Shown here piece by piece: positions 45,778 through 56,174 of a DNA stretch of 64,000 nt. The stretch comes from Anaerocolumna sp. AGMB13025 (GTDB lineage Bacteria > Bacillota > Clostridia > Lachnospirales > Lachnospiraceae), in NCBI RefSeq assembly GCF_029689925.1, contig NZ_CP121445.1:3518501-3582500 (forward strand), read 5' to 3'. Each line of letters begins with the position of its first letter. Within the stretch, counting starts at the first letter, position 1. Below the pieces are notes generated by a model. The model was not told the DNA's origin. It did no database searches and saw nothing but the letters and a program-made list of their open reading frames with translations. Both the position numbers and the translations under genes were made by a program.

Positions 45778-48069
45778 TTATTTATTTAAATCGCGGTAAT
45801 AATTAATTAAACATCCCTTTTCAATAATTACTCTTTCGTCCTCAGTTAATTCACCTAGCTTTAAGGTAAATTCCTTCATATCTTTATTCACTACATACGC
45901 CTTAACTTCTGAGATTTTGTCCCGAATGGCTTTTTTTATGTCTTTTATAAAGATATAGTCTCCATGATCAAAGGGCAGTTCTTCTGTAAAGATAAAGGGA
46001 AGCATACCCCAGTTAATTAAATTGGAACGGTATCTCTTAGTGGCATATTCTTTGGCTATATTGGCAAGACCGCCAAGTACCTTCTGACAGCTTGCAGCCT
46101 GTTCCCTGGCGGAACCGTCTCCCGGTTTAACCGCATAAATTACGCTTCCGATCTCTGTCGCTTTGGCATCTGCCTTAAACTTAGTATGAATTGTTTCAAA
46201 TACTTCTTTTAACTCTGCATTGGCACCATAGATATCTTCGCCGGCAATTCTTGCTTTTTCTGCTTTCTGAACTTCCTTTGCACGTCCTACATAAGCCGGG
46301 TCTTTTCTGGATAAGGTAAACTCCGCCAGACCTAAAGGATTAGAACGGTAGGAGGAAGTCTCACCAGAGGGAATTAATTCATCGGTGGTCGTAACCGGAT
46401 CATGAATAACGGATACCACTTTTAGCACCATGTCTTCTGTTAAGTCAGACATAGCCGGCCAGTCAACAATTCCAGGTCCGAATTTAACTTCTGTGTCAGG
46501 ATCCGGTCTGCCGGTTCCGTCATATACACGGTTTTCATAAATCTTACCATCAAAGAAATACTTCGGTTTCATAAATTCCATATCTATATTCTCAGCAGAG
46601 GTTAAATATCCTTTATTGGCAGCAGTTGCAGCAATGGATTTCGCATCCATAAGCGCAACGGAAGCCACCTGTCCACTGGTAACCTTAGAGCCTTCTCGGT
46701 TCGGGAAGTTTCTGGTGGTATGACGGATACTTAAGCTGTTATTAGCAGGAACATCGCCGGCTCCAAAACAGGGACCGCAAAAAGCGGTACGGATGGTTGC
46801 ACCGGTTTCCATTAATTTAGCTATCGTACCGTTTTTAACCAGTTCCATGAAGATTGGCTGGCTTGCCGGATAAACACTTAAGGAGAATTCATCTGCACCG
46901 ATATATTTGCCATTTAGAATATCGGCAGCATCACAGATGTTTTCATAACCGCCGCCGGCACAGCCGGCAATTACACCCTGATCAATGTATAATCTTCCAT
47001 TTCTGATTTTATCCTGTAAGGTGTATTTAATCTGATTGTTACCAAGACTGATTAAAGCTTTCTTTTCCACTTCGGATAAGATATCGGACAGATTCGCATT
47101 TAATTCATCAATGGTATACACATTGCTTGGATGGAAGGGCATAGCAATCATTGGCTTTATTTCTGAGAGATCTACATAAATCATACCGTCGTAATAAGCA
47201 ACCTTTTTCGGTCTTAATTCTTTATAATCCTCCGGTCTGTTATGTATTTCATAGAATTCCTTTACTGCCTCATCGGTTACCCAGATGGAGGACAGACAAG
47301 TAGTCTCCGTGGTCATAACATCAATTCCGATACGGTAATCCACACTTAAGTTTTTAATACCGTCACCAATAAATTCCATCACCTTATTATTTACATAACC
47401 GCCTTCAAACACAGCTCCGATAATTGCAAGGGCTATATCCTGTGGTCCAACACCTTTTCTTGGGGTTCCCGTTAAGTAAACACCAACTACCTCCGGCATA
47501 TTGATATCATAGGTCCTTGATAATAACTGTTTTACGATTTCCGGTCCGCCTTCTCCCATAGCCATGGTTCCAAGTGCGCCATATCTGGTGTGGCTGTCGG
47601 AGCCTAAGATCATTTTACCGCCTCCGGCAAGCATTTCACGAGCAAACTGATGGATTACAGCCTGATGAGGGGGAACGTACACACCACCGTATTTTTTTGC
47701 ACAGGACAATCCAAACATATGGTCATCTTCGTTAATGGTACCGCCTACCGCACATAAGCTGTTATGGCAGTTAGTAAGTACATAAGGCACCGGGAACTTT
47801 TCAAGTCCGCTGGCCCTTGCCGTCTGGATTATACCTACAAAGGTTATGTCATGGGAAGTTAATTTATCAAACTTTATCTTCAGTTTTTCCATGTTACCGG
47901 AAGTATTATGGGCTTTTAAAATGTCATATGCCAAAGTATTTTTAGCTGCCTCTTCTTTCGTACAAGTTTCGCCAAGTTTAGAGGAAAGTAAATCGGCAGA
48001 TGCTATTTGTTCATCAATTATTTCAGCACCGTTTAAGACATAGGCACCTTTTTCATATAACTTAATCAT
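45778..48069 (-). CDS. Aconitase-family hydratase (YbhJ-like)
   Basis: 763 aa. Aconitase superfamily with all domains in one chain: a large [4Fe-4S] part ([51 protein letters not shown] with cluster cysteines) and a C-terminal swivel domain ([16 protein letters not shown]). It is closer to the putative hydratase YbhJ than to AcnA/AcnB; the substrate could be citrate/isocitrate or another hydroxyacid. AAGGAG before the ATG. Single gene. Confidence 0.82.
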   Translation of the reverse strand: MIKLYEKGAYVLNGAEIIDEQIASADLLSSKLGETCTKEEAAKNTLAYDILKAHNTSGNMEKLKIKFDKLTSHDITFVGIIQTARASGLEKFPVPYVLTNCHNSLCAVGGTINEDDHMFGLSCAKKYGGVYVPPHQAVIHQFAREMLAGGGKMILGSDSHTRYGALGTMAMGEGGPEIVKQLLSRTYDINMPEVVGVYLTGTPRKGVGPQDIALAIIGAVFEGGYVNNKVMEFIGDGIKNLSVDYRIGIDVMTTETTCLSSIWVTDEAVKEFYEIHNRPEDYKELRPKKVAYYDGMIYVDLSEIKPMIAMPFHPSNVYTIDELNANLSDILSEVEKKALISLGNNQIKYTLQDKIRNGRLYIDQGVIAGCAGGGYENICDAADILNGKYIGADEFSLSVYPASQPIFMELVKNGTIAKLMETGATIRTAFCGPCFGAGDVPANNSLSIRHTTRNFPNREGSKVTSGQVASVALMDAKSIAATAANKGYLTSAENIDMEFMKPKYFFDGKIYENRVYDGTGRPDPDTEVKFGPGIVDWPAMSDLTEDMVLKVVSVIHDPVTTTDELIPSGETSSYRSNPLGLAEFTLSRKDPAYVGRAKEVQKAEKARIAGEDIYGANAELKEVFETIHTKFKADAKATEIGSVIYAVKPGDGSAREQAASCQKVLGGLANIAKEYATKRYRSNLINWGMLPFIFTEELPFDHGDYIFIKDIKKAIRDKISEVKAYVVNKDMKEFTLKLGELTEDERVIIEKGCLINYYRDLNK

Positions 48070-48538
48070 ATTCGTATCTCCTTCTTTGGTCTTTTACAAA
48101 TAGAAATAAACATATTCCTAATCATAATATCTAAAGGTAAAATAATCAAGATTTTTTTATTAAATTTTAATAAATCCTTCATATTGTTGTATATTTATGC
48201 AGTCGTTTGTTTATCAAATACTTTCTTATATTTCTTTTTCACTTAAATGTAATAGGAAGCATCTTTATTCTACTATAATAAGAAGAAAATTACCACACCT
48301 ATTCGTATACTGTTATTTTTTACTTAATTTTACACCGACTCTATTACTACATTTCTTTGTTAATAAAAGGGTTCAAAAACCGGAGAATAAAAAATGATTT
48401 TCCTGCCTTCGAACAAAGTGTCCGCTTACTGACACTTTCTCACCTGAACGGATTACGCAGTAATAAACTTCCTCTCTGGGAGGTTCACATCCATAGCGGA
48501 GAGTTTTTATGTAATAGGACGCAATTTTCTATTACAAA
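48070..48538. other. Long intergenic region with hairpins
   Basis: Contains an 8-bp perfect hairpin AAAGTGTC/GACACTTT (48414-48421, 48430-48437), a plus-strand CTCTC/GAGAG stem (48472-48503) followed by TTTTT, and GTAATAG/CTATTAC (48511-48535). On the plus strand a 12-codon frame (MIFLPSNKVSAY, from 48394, behind CGGAGA) precedes these. A short untranslated RNA or leader is possible; no downstream plus-strand gene is near. Confidence 0.4.
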
Positions 48539-48587
48539 AAAGATGTATTCCCTGCCATCACTATGATTTGACAGAAAATACATCTTT
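48533..48587 (-). terminator. Terminator after uxaA
   Basis: AAAGATGTATT / AATACATCTTT (arms 48577-48587 and 48539-48549), followed by TTTTGT on the minus strand. Confidence 0.85.
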
Positions 48588-48616
48588 ATAACTTGATAGA
48601 AAAGGGGGTGATAGAA

Positions 48617-50098
48617 TTATAAAGTAACACCCTTCTTAAATACAGCCATATCATGAAATCCAGCTTTCTCGGATTTTACCAATTCCCCGGAGGCAACGTT
48701 TAGGCAATACATAAATAATTCTTCAGCTAGTTCATCCTTTCCCTTGTCTTCCATCAAAATCCCGGCATTAAAATCGATCCAGTTTTTCTTTTTTTCATAC
48801 AAAGCGGTGTTACTAGCTATCTTAACGGTTGGAACTGGAGAAGCAAAAGGCGTTCCACGTCCTGTGGTGAATAATACGATATGGGCACCGGCAGCTGCCA
48901 GCGCAGTTGCCGCCACCAGATCATTGCCCGGTGCACTCAACAGGTTAAGTCCTTTTGTTCTAACCATCTCTCCATAAGCCAGAACATCTGCAACTGGTGC
49001 GCTTCCGGACTTCTGTGTGCAGCCTAAGGATTTATCCTCCAAGGTAGAAATTCCTCCTTTTTTATTGCCCGGTGAAGGATTTTCGTATATTGTCTGGTTA
49101 TTGTTTATGTAATATTCCTTGAAATCCTGAATCATGGCAACTGTCTTTTCAAAGAGCTTTTCACTCCGGCAGCGGTTCATCAGTATGGTTTCTGCGCCAA
49201 ACATCTCTGGAACTTCTGTTAATATCGTAGTACCGCCTCTGGATATTAAAATATCAGAAAATGCTCCTGCTAAAGGGTTGGCAGTTATTCCGGATAAACC
49301 GTCAGAGCCGCCGCATTTAAGTCCGATAATTAATTCATCCACACTAATTTTTTCTCTTTGAAAGGTATGTGCATATGCAGCTAATTCCTCAAGTAGAGCA
49401 AAACCGGCTTCCATTTCATCCTCTGTCTCCTGGCATGTAAGAAACTTAACCCGCTTTTCATCATAAGTTCCAATATAAGGCTTTAATTCCTCTATATTGC
49501 TGTTTTCACACCCAAGTCCTAGTACGAGTACGCCTCCTGCATTGGGATGACGAATCAAATCGGCCAGGATGGTTCTAGTATATTCCTGATCCTCTCCCAT
49601 TTGGGAACATCCATAGGGATGTGTAAAAGCCAAAATGTTATCAATATTACCGGTAATAAGGGTGGCTGCCTGTTTTTCCAGGGCTGAGGCTACTGAATTC
49701 ACACATCCTACTGTAGGTATAATCCATATTTCGTTTCGGATACCGACTTTTGTGTCTTCTCGCCGGTATCCGTTAAAATATATCTTTTCCATAGTTTTTA
49801 ATTCTGTATAATCGGGTTTATATTCATACGTTATGTTATTACTTAAAGCTGTCATCAGGTTATGGGTATGAATAAAACTTCCGGAACTTATATTACTTGC
49901 AGCCGTACCGATTGGATAGCCGTATTTGATAACCTGACCCCCTGCATCGATGTCCCTAATGGCAAATTTGTGGCCTGCCGGTATGGTTTGTGAAAGCAGA
50001 ATATCCTTTTCTCCTATTTTTATTCCGGTACCGGCTTGTAATTCTTTTAAAGCAACTGCAACATTGTCTGATTTATGAATTTTTATATACTCCTGCAT
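48617..50098 (-). CDS. uxaA: Altronate dehydratase
   Basis: 493 aa. Dehydrates D-altronate to 2-keto-3-deoxygluconate in galacturonate breakdown. N-terminal SAF domain (about 1-95, AGHKFAIRDIDAGGQVIKYG), then the UxaA core (PYGCSQMGEDQEYT; LGLGCENSN; GLKCGGSDGLSGITANP). AGGAG precedes the ATG; 15 bp after uxaB. Confidence 0.94.
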   Translation of the reverse strand: MQEYIKIHKSDNVAVALKELQAGTGIKIGEKDILLSQTIPAGHKFAIRDIDAGGQVIKYGYPIGTAASNISSGSFIHTHNLMTALSNNITYEYKPDYTELKTMEKIYFNGYRREDTKVGIRNEIWIIPTVGCVNSVASALEKQAATLITGNIDNILAFTHPYGCSQMGEDQEYTRTILADLIRHPNAGGVLVLGLGCENSNIEELKPYIGTYDEKRVKFLTCQETEDEMEAGFALLEELAAYAHTFQREKISVDELIIGLKCGGSDGLSGITANPLAGAFSDILISRGGTTILTEVPEMFGAETILMNRCRSEKLFEKTVAMIQDFKEYYINNNQTIYENPSPGNKKGGISTLEDKSLGCTQKSGSAPVADVLAYGEMVRTKGLNLLSAPGNDLVAATALAAAGAHIVLFTTGRGTPFASPVPTVKIASNTALYEKKKNWIDFNAGILMEDKGKDELAEELFMYCLNVASGELVKSEKAGFHDMAVFKKGVTL

Positions 50099-50113
50099 AA
50101 TCGGCTCCTGTCT

Positions 50114-51577
50114 CTACCTGGTAACTCTTTGCAAAGCTTCCCGCATACCGTAAGTTTCAATTGTTTCAATATATAGCGTAACCATATCAGTCAAGGACTT
50201 GTATTTCACAATATCCCCGCCAAATAAAGCGTTTGATGCCAGATATGCCTCCACTAGCTTTCTGGTGGGAAGTTTTGCATGCTGTTTAAAAAAATCCAGA
50301 ACAAAGTCATCATCCATTATTTTATAGCTTTCTCCATCTCTGTAACCGATTAATGCCTTCTCAGACTGCACATCACTTCTGTAAAAACAAATCAGAGCTG
50401 CCAGAGAAAAGGTTAAATGTAACGGGATCTTACCATACCTTTCCACATAATCACAAAAACTTGGTAAGCAGCGGGCTTTCCATTTTGAGACAGCGTTTAA
50501 GGAAATAGATAATAAAGAATGTTTGATATAGGGATTCTCAAACCTTTCTAGGACAGAATCGGCAAACATGATCAATTCTTCCCTGGGCAGGGGTAATGTA
50601 GGAAGGATTTCGTCAAATATGGTTTTGGTTATAAACTCTCTGACATTCTTATCCTCCATGGATTCTTTTACATAATCATTGCCGGCCAGATAGGATGCCA
50701 GTACAAAGGAGGTATGAGCCCCGTTTAAGATTCTTACCTTTCTATCTCGGTAAGGTCTTTGGTTATCCGTAAAAAGAACCGGAAGTCCGGCTTTATGAAG
50801 CGGAAATTCTAAGGAGATGTCCTTCTCACTTTCAATTACCCAGAGTCCAAAAAGTTCACCAGTAACCAAAAGAGCATCTTCATATCCCAATTCCTGGTAA
50901 ATATCCGGTACTTCCTCTTTGGGGTATCCGGTTACGATACGGTCAACCAAGGTACTGCAAAATATGCAGGAATCATTCACCCAGTTTAAAAAGCCTCCTT
51001 CCAGTTTCCAAAGGCCGGCATACTTAAGTACACACTGCTTTAAAGTTCCGCCGTTATTTTCAATTAATTCACAGGGAATCAAGATAAGACCTCTAGTGGA
51101 ATCTCCATTAAAATACCTATATCGTTCATATAAAAACTTCGTCAGTTTCCCAGGAAAGGTCCTTGGCGGATTTTCTTTAAAAGAATCCGTATCATCAAAA
51201 ACAATTCCTGCTTCCGTTGTATTTGACACAATAAACCGTAAATCCTCCGATTTTGCGTAAGCACTGTACTTTTCGTACTCTGTTATGCTGTCAATGGCAT
51301 CGGAAACGCTGGTAATAATCCGGTTTACCACTTTGGTTTCCCCGTCTTCCTTTCCTCTTAGAGAAACCGTATATTGGCAATCCTGTTTGTGAAAAGTCTC
51401 CAAATTACCGTAAGCAATGGGTTTGACAATAACTATATTTCCATTAAATACGCCCTGCTCATTTGCTGCGTCTATCATATAATCTACAAAAGCCCGTAAA
51501 AAATTACCTTCTCCGAACTGCAGTACTTTCACCGGTCTTTCTACTGCATTAGTTATGGATTTGTTTAAAGTCTTCAT
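50114..51577 (-). CDS. uxaB: Tagaturonate reductase (altronate oxidoreductase)
   Basis: 487 aa. NADH-dependent reduction of tagaturonate to altronate. Mannitol-dehydrogenase family: VLQFGEGNFLRAFVDYMID (nucleotide site), SNTTEAGI, RVRILNGAHTSFVLASYLAG with the catalytic Lys/Asn region (RKVRILNGAH). GGGAGG precedes the ATG. First gene of uxaB-uxaA, divergent from the LacI regulator. Confidence 0.94.
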   Translation of the reverse strand: MKTLNKSITNAVERPVKVLQFGEGNFLRAFVDYMIDAANEQGVFNGNIVIVKPIAYGNLETFHKQDCQYTVSLRGKEDGETKVVNRIITSVSDAIDSITEYEKYSAYAKSEDLRFIVSNTTEAGIVFDDTDSFKENPPRTFPGKLTKFLYERYRYFNGDSTRGLILIPCELIENNGGTLKQCVLKYAGLWKLEGGFLNWVNDSCIFCSTLVDRIVTGYPKEEVPDIYQELGYEDALLVTGELFGLWVIESEKDISLEFPLHKAGLPVLFTDNQRPYRDRKVRILNGAHTSFVLASYLAGNDYVKESMEDKNVREFITKTIFDEILPTLPLPREELIMFADSVLERFENPYIKHSLLSISLNAVSKWKARCLPSFCDYVERYGKIPLHLTFSLAALICFYRSDVQSEKALIGYRDGESYKIMDDDFVLDFFKQHAKLPTRKLVEAYLASNALFGGDIVKYKSLTDMVTLYIETIETYGMREALQRVTR

Positions 51578-51638
51578 TAGAACCTCCCTGTTTGCGGATA
51601 CTAGGATTATTGTCTCTCATTTTGTTTTATTTAGTACA

Positions 51639-51652
51639 TGTAAGCGCTTACA
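51639..51652. promoter_or_regulatory. LacI-family operator O1 (uxaB side)
   Basis: Perfect palindrome TGTAAGCGCTTACA, directly downstream of the uxaB -10. Its identical partner is at 51847. The sequence also fits a CcpA cre site. Confidence 0.85.
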
Positions 51653-51655
51653 TTT

Positions 51656-51684
51656 ATTTTACTTGTTTTTCCTATAAGTGTCAA
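51656..51684 (-). promoter_or_regulatory. uxaBA promoter
   Basis: TTGACA (51679-51684), 17-bp spacer, TAAAAT (51656-51661) on the minus strand; the operator begins four bases after the -10. Confidence 0.8.
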
Positions 51685-51782
51685 TATGTTTCTCGGGCTA
51701 ACTTTATTCTCGGAATATCTTTTATCTGACCCCAAATTCATATATTATGAAAAAAGTACTATTAATTATGTTATATCCGGTA

Positions 51783-51811
51783 TTGCCACCAACCTAAATC
51801 TATTGTATAAT
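51783..51811 (+). promoter_or_regulatory. lacI-uxaC promoter
   Basis: TTGCCA (51783-51788), 17-bp spacer, TATAAT (51806-51811). Confidence 0.8.
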
Positions 51812-51846
51812 AGACTTAAGATAATTAGCAATTATGTAATACAAAA

Positions 51847-51860
51847 TGTAAGCGCTTACA
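51847..51860. promoter_or_regulatory. LacI-family operator O2 (regulator side)
   Basis: TGTAAGCGCTTACA, identical to O1 195 bp away, between the promoter and the ribosome site of the regulator gene. It suggests autoregulation and possibly looping with O1. Confidence 0.85.
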
Positions 51861-51876
51861 ATTATGGAGGTGTTCT

Positions 51877-52878
51877 ATGAATATTTATGATGTTTCTGAA
51901 AAGGCTGGCGTGTCCATTGCTACCGTATCCAGAGTCATTAACGGTAATCCAAGGGTAAGCGAAAAGACAAAGGAGAAAGTTCTTGCTGTAATGGGCGAGT
52001 TAGGTTATACCCCCAATGTTTTTGCCAGAGGATTAGGTCTTAATTCTATGAAAACCATCGGCATCATGTGTGCGGACTCTTCAGATCCTTTTTTAGCGAA
52101 CGCTGTTTTTTTTATTGAACGGGAACTTCGTAAGAATGGCTATGATTCCTTTCTGTGCTGTACCGGTTATGAACTAAAAAACAAACAAAGTTATTTAAAA
52201 CTGCTTCTTTCTAAGAGGATTGATGCATTAATCATTGTAGGTTCCTATTTTTTAGAGGCCAATCAAAAAGATAATTCCTATATTATAGAGGCAGCTAGCG
52301 AAGTACCTGTTATTCTTATGAATGGTGTTTTAAATAGCCAAAACATTTACTGCACGTTATGTGATGATTATCAGGCCGTCTATGACGCCACATCCTTGTT
52401 TCTTAACCAGGGACGTAAGGACATTCTCTTTCTCTACACTTCAAAATCTTACAGTAGTATACAAAAGTTAAATGGTTATAAAGCTGCATTGCAGGATAAG
52501 CTTCATACCGTTAACGAAAGCCTGATAAGGAACTGCCCCGGGGATATAGAGGATATTAAAACTCTCTTGCTTAACCTGGAGGAGGACGGACTTTTGTTTA
52601 ATGCTGTTATTGCGGCAGAGGATCTGCTTGGCGTAGGCACTATAAAATTTGCAAAAGCAAGAGGAATTAAAATACCGGAAGAATTAAGTGTTATCGGGTA
52701 TAATAATTCCCTGCTGGCCAAATGCTGCGAACCGGAACTTACTTCGGTGGATAATCATGTAGAGACGTTAAGTATATCCGCAGTCGGTACCCTGATGCGT
52801 GTATTGGATGGGCAAAATGTGCCGAATAAAACCACCATATCAAGCGAATTAATAACTCGAAATACAACAAAATTTTAA
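51877..52878 (+). CDS. LacI-family regulator of uronate use
   Basis: 333 aa. Helix-turn-helix MNIYDVSEKAGVSIATVSRVINGNPRVSEKTKEKV (1-35), hinge, periplasmic-binding-like sensor domain from about 60 (TIGIMCADSSDPFLANAVFFIEREL). GGAGGTG precedes the ATG. Location between divergent uronate genes and the two perfect operators points to control of uxaBA and its own uxaC operon; the inducer is not visible. Confidence 0.92.
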   Translation: MNIYDVSEKAGVSIATVSRVINGNPRVSEKTKEKVLAVMGELGYTPNVFARGLGLNSMKTIGIMCADSSDPFLANAVFFIERELRKNGYDSFLCCTGYELKNKQSYLKLLLSKRIDALIIVGSYFLEANQKDNSYIIEAASEVPVILMNGVLNSQNIYCTLCDDYQAVYDATSLFLNQGRKDILFLYTSKSYSSIQKLNGYKAALQDKLHTVNESLIRNCPGDIEDIKTLLLNLEEDGLLFNAVIAAEDLLGVGTIKFAKARGIKIPEELSVIGYNNSLLAKCCEPELTSVDNHVETLSISAVGTLMRVLDGQNVPNKTTISSELITRNTTKF

Positions 52879-52896
52879 TTTACCAGGAGGATTATC

Positions 52897-54297
52897 ATGA
52901 AAGAATTTTTAGACCAGGATTTTTTACTGACAACCAGTACGGCAAAAGAGTTGTATCACTATTATGCGGCACATATGCCGGTAATTGATTACCATTGCCA
53001 CATTAATCCCGAAGAGATTGCCAAAAACAAAAACTTCGAGAATATTACGCAGCTTTGGCTTGGGGGTGATCATTATAAGTGGCGGCTCATGCGGGCCAAT
53101 GGAGTAGAGGAAAAATACATAACCGGGGAAGCCACAGACCGTGAGAAATTCGAAAAATGGGCAGAAACACTGCCAAAAGCCATCGGCAATCCCCTCTATC
53201 ACTGGAGCCATCTGGAATTACAGCGTTATTTCGGGTATACCGGAATCTTGAATCCAGGTACTGCTGAAAAAGTATGGAATCTTTGCAATGAAAAACTGAA
53301 AAGCCCTTCTATGACCGTGCAAAACATTATTAAGCAGTCCAATGTTGAAATCCTTTGTACCACGGATGATCCAATCGACTCCCTGGAATGGCATAAATCC
53401 CTCAAAGAAATGACGGACTTTGATGTAACGGTCCTCCCTGCTTTTCGTCCCGATAAAGCCCTGCATCTTGAAAAACCTGAATATTGTGATTACATAAAAC
53501 AACTTTCTGCAGCAAGCAAGATACCCATTCATAATTTTGCCTCCCTTTGTGAAGCACTTGTTAATCGTATTAATTTCTTTGATTCTATGGGCTGTAAGAT
53601 ATCTGACCATGGTCTTGATTATATTATGTATCAGCCTGCTGCGACAGAAGAAATCGAAGCCATTTTTGCCAAGCGGTTAAACGGTACGATTCCAGATGCT
53701 TTGGAGCAGCAAAAATTCAAAACTGCTTTTATGCTCTTTGTTGGTAAACAGTATCATAAGTTTGGCTGGACCATGCAATTACATTACGGAACGAAACGAA
53801 ACAATAATTCCCGTCAGTTTAGAGAATTAGGACCTGATACCGGATTTGACTGTATTAACAGCTACTCTTCTTCAGCACAGATGACAGATTATTTAAATGA
53901 ATTAAATCAATCAGAGGAATTGCCAAAAACCATTTTATACTCCTTGAATCCGAATGATAATGAGGTGATCAATACCGTAATCGGGTGTTTTCAGGATTCC
54001 AGTGCAATAGCCAAACTTCAGCATGGCTCTGCCTGGTGGTTTAACGATCACAAAACAGGTATGACGCAACAGATGACTGCACTAGCCAATGTAGGACTTT
54101 TATCAAACTTTATTGGTATGTTAACCGATTCAAGAAGCTTTATCTCTTATCCAAGACATGAATATTTCAGAAGAATTCTTTGTGATTTAATCGGTAAATG
54201 GGTAGAAAATGGGGAATACCCTTATGATAAAAAAACGTTAGGACAGATTGTAAAAGATATATCTTATTATAATGCGAAACGGTATTTCGAATTTTAA
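52897..54297 (+). CDS. uxaC: Uronate isomerase
   Basis: 466 aa. Converts galacturonate to tagaturonate and glucuronate to fructuronate. Amidohydrolase-like TIM barrel with metal motif DYHCHINP (about 29-36), TTDDPIDSLEWH and GMLTDSRSFISYPRHEYFRRILC. AGGAGG before the ATG, 18 bp after the regulator. uxaC, uxaB and uxaA together give galacturonate to 2-keto-3-deoxygluconate. Confidence 0.95.
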   Translation: MKEFLDQDFLLTTSTAKELYHYYAAHMPVIDYHCHINPEEIAKNKNFENITQLWLGGDHYKWRLMRANGVEEKYITGEATDREKFEKWAETLPKAIGNPLYHWSHLELQRYFGYTGILNPGTAEKVWNLCNEKLKSPSMTVQNIIKQSNVEILCTTDDPIDSLEWHKSLKEMTDFDVTVLPAFRPDKALHLEKPEYCDYIKQLSAASKIPIHNFASLCEALVNRINFFDSMGCKISDHGLDYIMYQPAATEEIEAIFAKRLNGTIPDALEQQKFKTAFMLFVGKQYHKFGWTMQLHYGTKRNNNSRQFRELGPDTGFDCINSYSSSAQMTDYLNELNQSEELPKTILYSLNPNDNEVINTVIGCFQDSSAIAKLQHGSAWWFNDHKTGMTQQMTALANVGLLSNFIGMLTDSRSFISYPRHEYFRRILCDLIGKWVENGEYPYDKKTLGQIVKDISYYNAKRYFEF

Positions 54298-54343
54298 TTT
54301 GCTTCTTTTTGATTCCTTTACGTTTCGTATAATTATCGTTAAT

Positions 54344-54532
54344 TTACAATGAGCTTTGGATGCTATAAAGAAAGCATGAATTATGAAATATTTCACAAGC
54401 TTTTTGTTCTTCATCTGATTCAATCATAACGATTTCATGTGGTAAAGATAATAACCCGCAAGCTTCTGACAGATACCCGTCAAAGAGGATTGGTTTATAA
54501 TCTAAGCTACATGAGTTTGTTAGAAGTTGATA
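54344..54532 (-). pseudogene. Possible decayed gene downstream of the ferredoxin
   Basis: A minus-strand frame of 62 codons reads DYKPILFDGYLSEACGLLS then PHEIVMIESDEEQKACEIF, which has the composition of a real protein, yet no start codon or ribosome site precedes it. It may be a truncated gene of the small DUF2007-like signalling type. The rest of 54298-54602 holds nothing recognisable. Confidence 0.35.
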
Positions 54533-54602
54533 TCAGATTTAGTATGATGCACTTGGGAACTATTTCATAATCATGCTTTCATGATAAGTTTCATTTGATT
54601 TA

Positions 54603-54791
54603 CTAATCTAAATCAATTGCGCTTGTCGGGCAGCTATCACGGGCATTTTCCGCTTCTGCCAGTTTTTCTTCCGGAATTTCTTCATCAATTGCATGTGCAT
54701 ATCCATCATCACCCATACTGTAAACATCCGGGCAAATATTCGTACATAATTCACATGATATGCAAAGATCAGGATCTACTTTTGATTTCAT
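54603..54791 (-). CDS. Small ferredoxin
   Basis: 62 aa. Fe-S electron carrier: VDPDLCISCELCTNICPDVY gives CxxCxxxC...; the distant partner is SCPTSAI. The pattern (CISCELC, C in NICP, then C in DSCPTSAI) fits a single-cluster 4Fe or 3Fe ferredoxin of the Fer type. ATG 54791 is chosen over an open frame that runs back through repeat DNA. Weak ribosome site GGGT. A composite palindromic element lies just upstream. Confidence 0.88.
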   Translation of the reverse strand: MKSKVDPDLCISCELCTNICPDVYSMGDDGYAHAIDEEIPEEKLAEAENARDSCPTSAIDLD

Positions 54792-54808
54792 ATTGATACC
54801 CAATGCAT

Positions 54809-54862
54809 ATCGCAAGTTTACTTGCGATACTGCCACATAATAATATGTGAAACAAGTTTCAC
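54809..54862. repeat. Composite palindromic element, copy 2
   Basis: ATCGCAAGTTTACTTGCGAT (54809-54828, one base from copy 1), ACTGCC, then hairpin GTGAAAC/GTTTCAC (54847-54853, 54856-54862). As in copy 1 the flanking DNA on the gene side reads CCNATGCAT. Confidence 0.85.
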
Positions 54863-54865
54863 TGG

Positions 54866-54960
54866 TTGAAAGAATCGTATTGTGGCACCTTTCTATTTTT
54901 ATTTTTTCTTCCAACCTCTGAAAGAATCGTATTATGGCATCCTTTCCATTCGTATATTCC
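54866..54960. repeat. Two units of the GAAAGAAT dispersed repeat
   Basis: GTTGAAAGAATCGTATTGTG and a second unit CTGAAAGAATCGTATTATGG, both followed by GCA(T)CCTTTC, match the array at 13997 and the single copy at 1966. They are joined directly to the palindromic element. From 54961 to the pyrB promoter is AT-rich spacer. Confidence 0.8.
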
Positions 54961-55186
54961 TTTCTGCTTCAACCCCTAAATGAGATGACCCTTTACAGGT
55001 AATGTTCCCATTTTTTCTTCCTATGTATTATTAGTCAGTACTGGTTAAGTTATACATATTGTATTAAAATTTTCGTTAAGAATCAATTTAATGAAATGGA
55101 CTTTAGAGCAATCTTATTTATAATACTTATTATATTTTATAATGAGTACCTATTATTTAAATTAATTACAAAACAGAAAATTTTTA

Positions 55187-55215
55187 TTGTATTGGGCAGC
55201 TCTCTATAGTATAAT
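55187..55215 (+). promoter_or_regulatory. pyrBI promoter
   Basis: TTGTAT (55187-55192), 17-bp spacer, TATAAT (55210-55215). No attenuator or PyrR-binding leader is visible in the 40-bp leader. Confidence 0.75.
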
Positions 55216-55253
55216 ATGCAGTTGAATAATAAACCTAATTTACGGAGGTGCTT

Positions 55254-56174
55254 ATGAAACATCTGATTAGTCCACTTGACTTATCTGTTTCCGAGTTAAA
55301 GGATATTTTGGATTTAGCGGGAGAAATTATTGAAAATCCCAAAAAGTACGCTAATGTGTGTCAAGGTAAAAAGTTAGCAACTTTATTCTATGAACCAAGT
55401 ACAAGAACCAGATTAAGTTTTGAAGCTGCCATGCTAAATCTTGGCGGCAGTGTTTTAGGTTTTTCTTCTGCAGATTCCAGTTCTGCTTCAAAAGGTGAAA
55501 GTGTTGCCGATACGATTCGTGTTATTTCCAGTTATGCTGATATTTGTGCTATGCGCCATCCAAAAGAAGGTGCTCCCTTAGTTGCTTCTATTTATTCTTC
55601 CATTCCAGTTATCAATGCCGGTGACGGCGGTCACAATCATCCCACACAAACACTTACTGATTTATTAACAATTCAAAAGCTGAAAGGACGGTTAAATAAT
55701 CTTACCGTTGGTTTTTGCGGGGATTTAAAGTTTGGCCGAACAGTCCACTCTTTAATTAATGCATTGGTACGCTATGACAATATTAATTTTGTATTGATTT
55801 CACCGGAGGAATTAAGGATACCTGCTTATTTAAGGGAAGAAGTCTTGGATACCTGCAATGTAGCGTATAAGGAAGTAAAAGTTCTAGAAGAGGTTATGCC
55901 GCAGCTGGATCTGCTTTACATGACCAGAGTCCAGAAGGAGCGCTTCTTTAATGAGGAGGATTATATCCGCTTAAAAGATTCCTTTATCTTAGATGCCCAA
56001 AAAATGGCATATGCCAAAGAAGACATGCTGGTACTGCATCCTCTGCCAAGAGTGAATGAAATCTCAACGGAGGTTGACAATGACCCCAGAGCCGTATATT
56101 TTAAACAGGCTGAGTTTGGTGTTTATGTAAGAATGGCACTCATTATGAAATTATTGGAGGTAGAATCATGCTAA
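55254..56174 (+). CDS. pyrB: Aspartate carbamoyltransferase catalytic subunit
   Basis: 306 aa. Second step of pyrimidine synthesis. STRTRLSFE (carbamoyl-phosphate loop), [22 protein letters not shown] 55254 behind GGAGG; the upstream GTG overlaps it. Overlaps pyrI by 7 bp. Confidence 0.97.
   Translation: MKHLISPLDLSVSELKDILDLAGEIIENPKKYANVCQGKKLATLFYEPSTRTRLSFEAAMLNLGGSVLGFSSADSSSASKGESVADTIRVISSYADICAMRHPKEGAPLVASIYSSIPVINAGDGGHNHPTQTLTDLLTIQKLKGRLNNLTVGFCGDLKFGRTVHSLINALVRYDNINFVLISPEELRIPAYLREEVLDTCNVAYKEVKVLEEVMPQLDLLYMTRVQKERFFNEEDYIRLKDSFILDAQKMAYAKEDMLVLHPLPRVNEISTEVDNDPRAVYFKQAEFGVYVRMALIMKLLEVESC

Noticed and set aside
48472..48503. tRNA-like T-arm (GGTTCACATCC)
   Set aside because: The flanking bases do not form a 5-bp T stem and no acceptor or anticodon arm exists.
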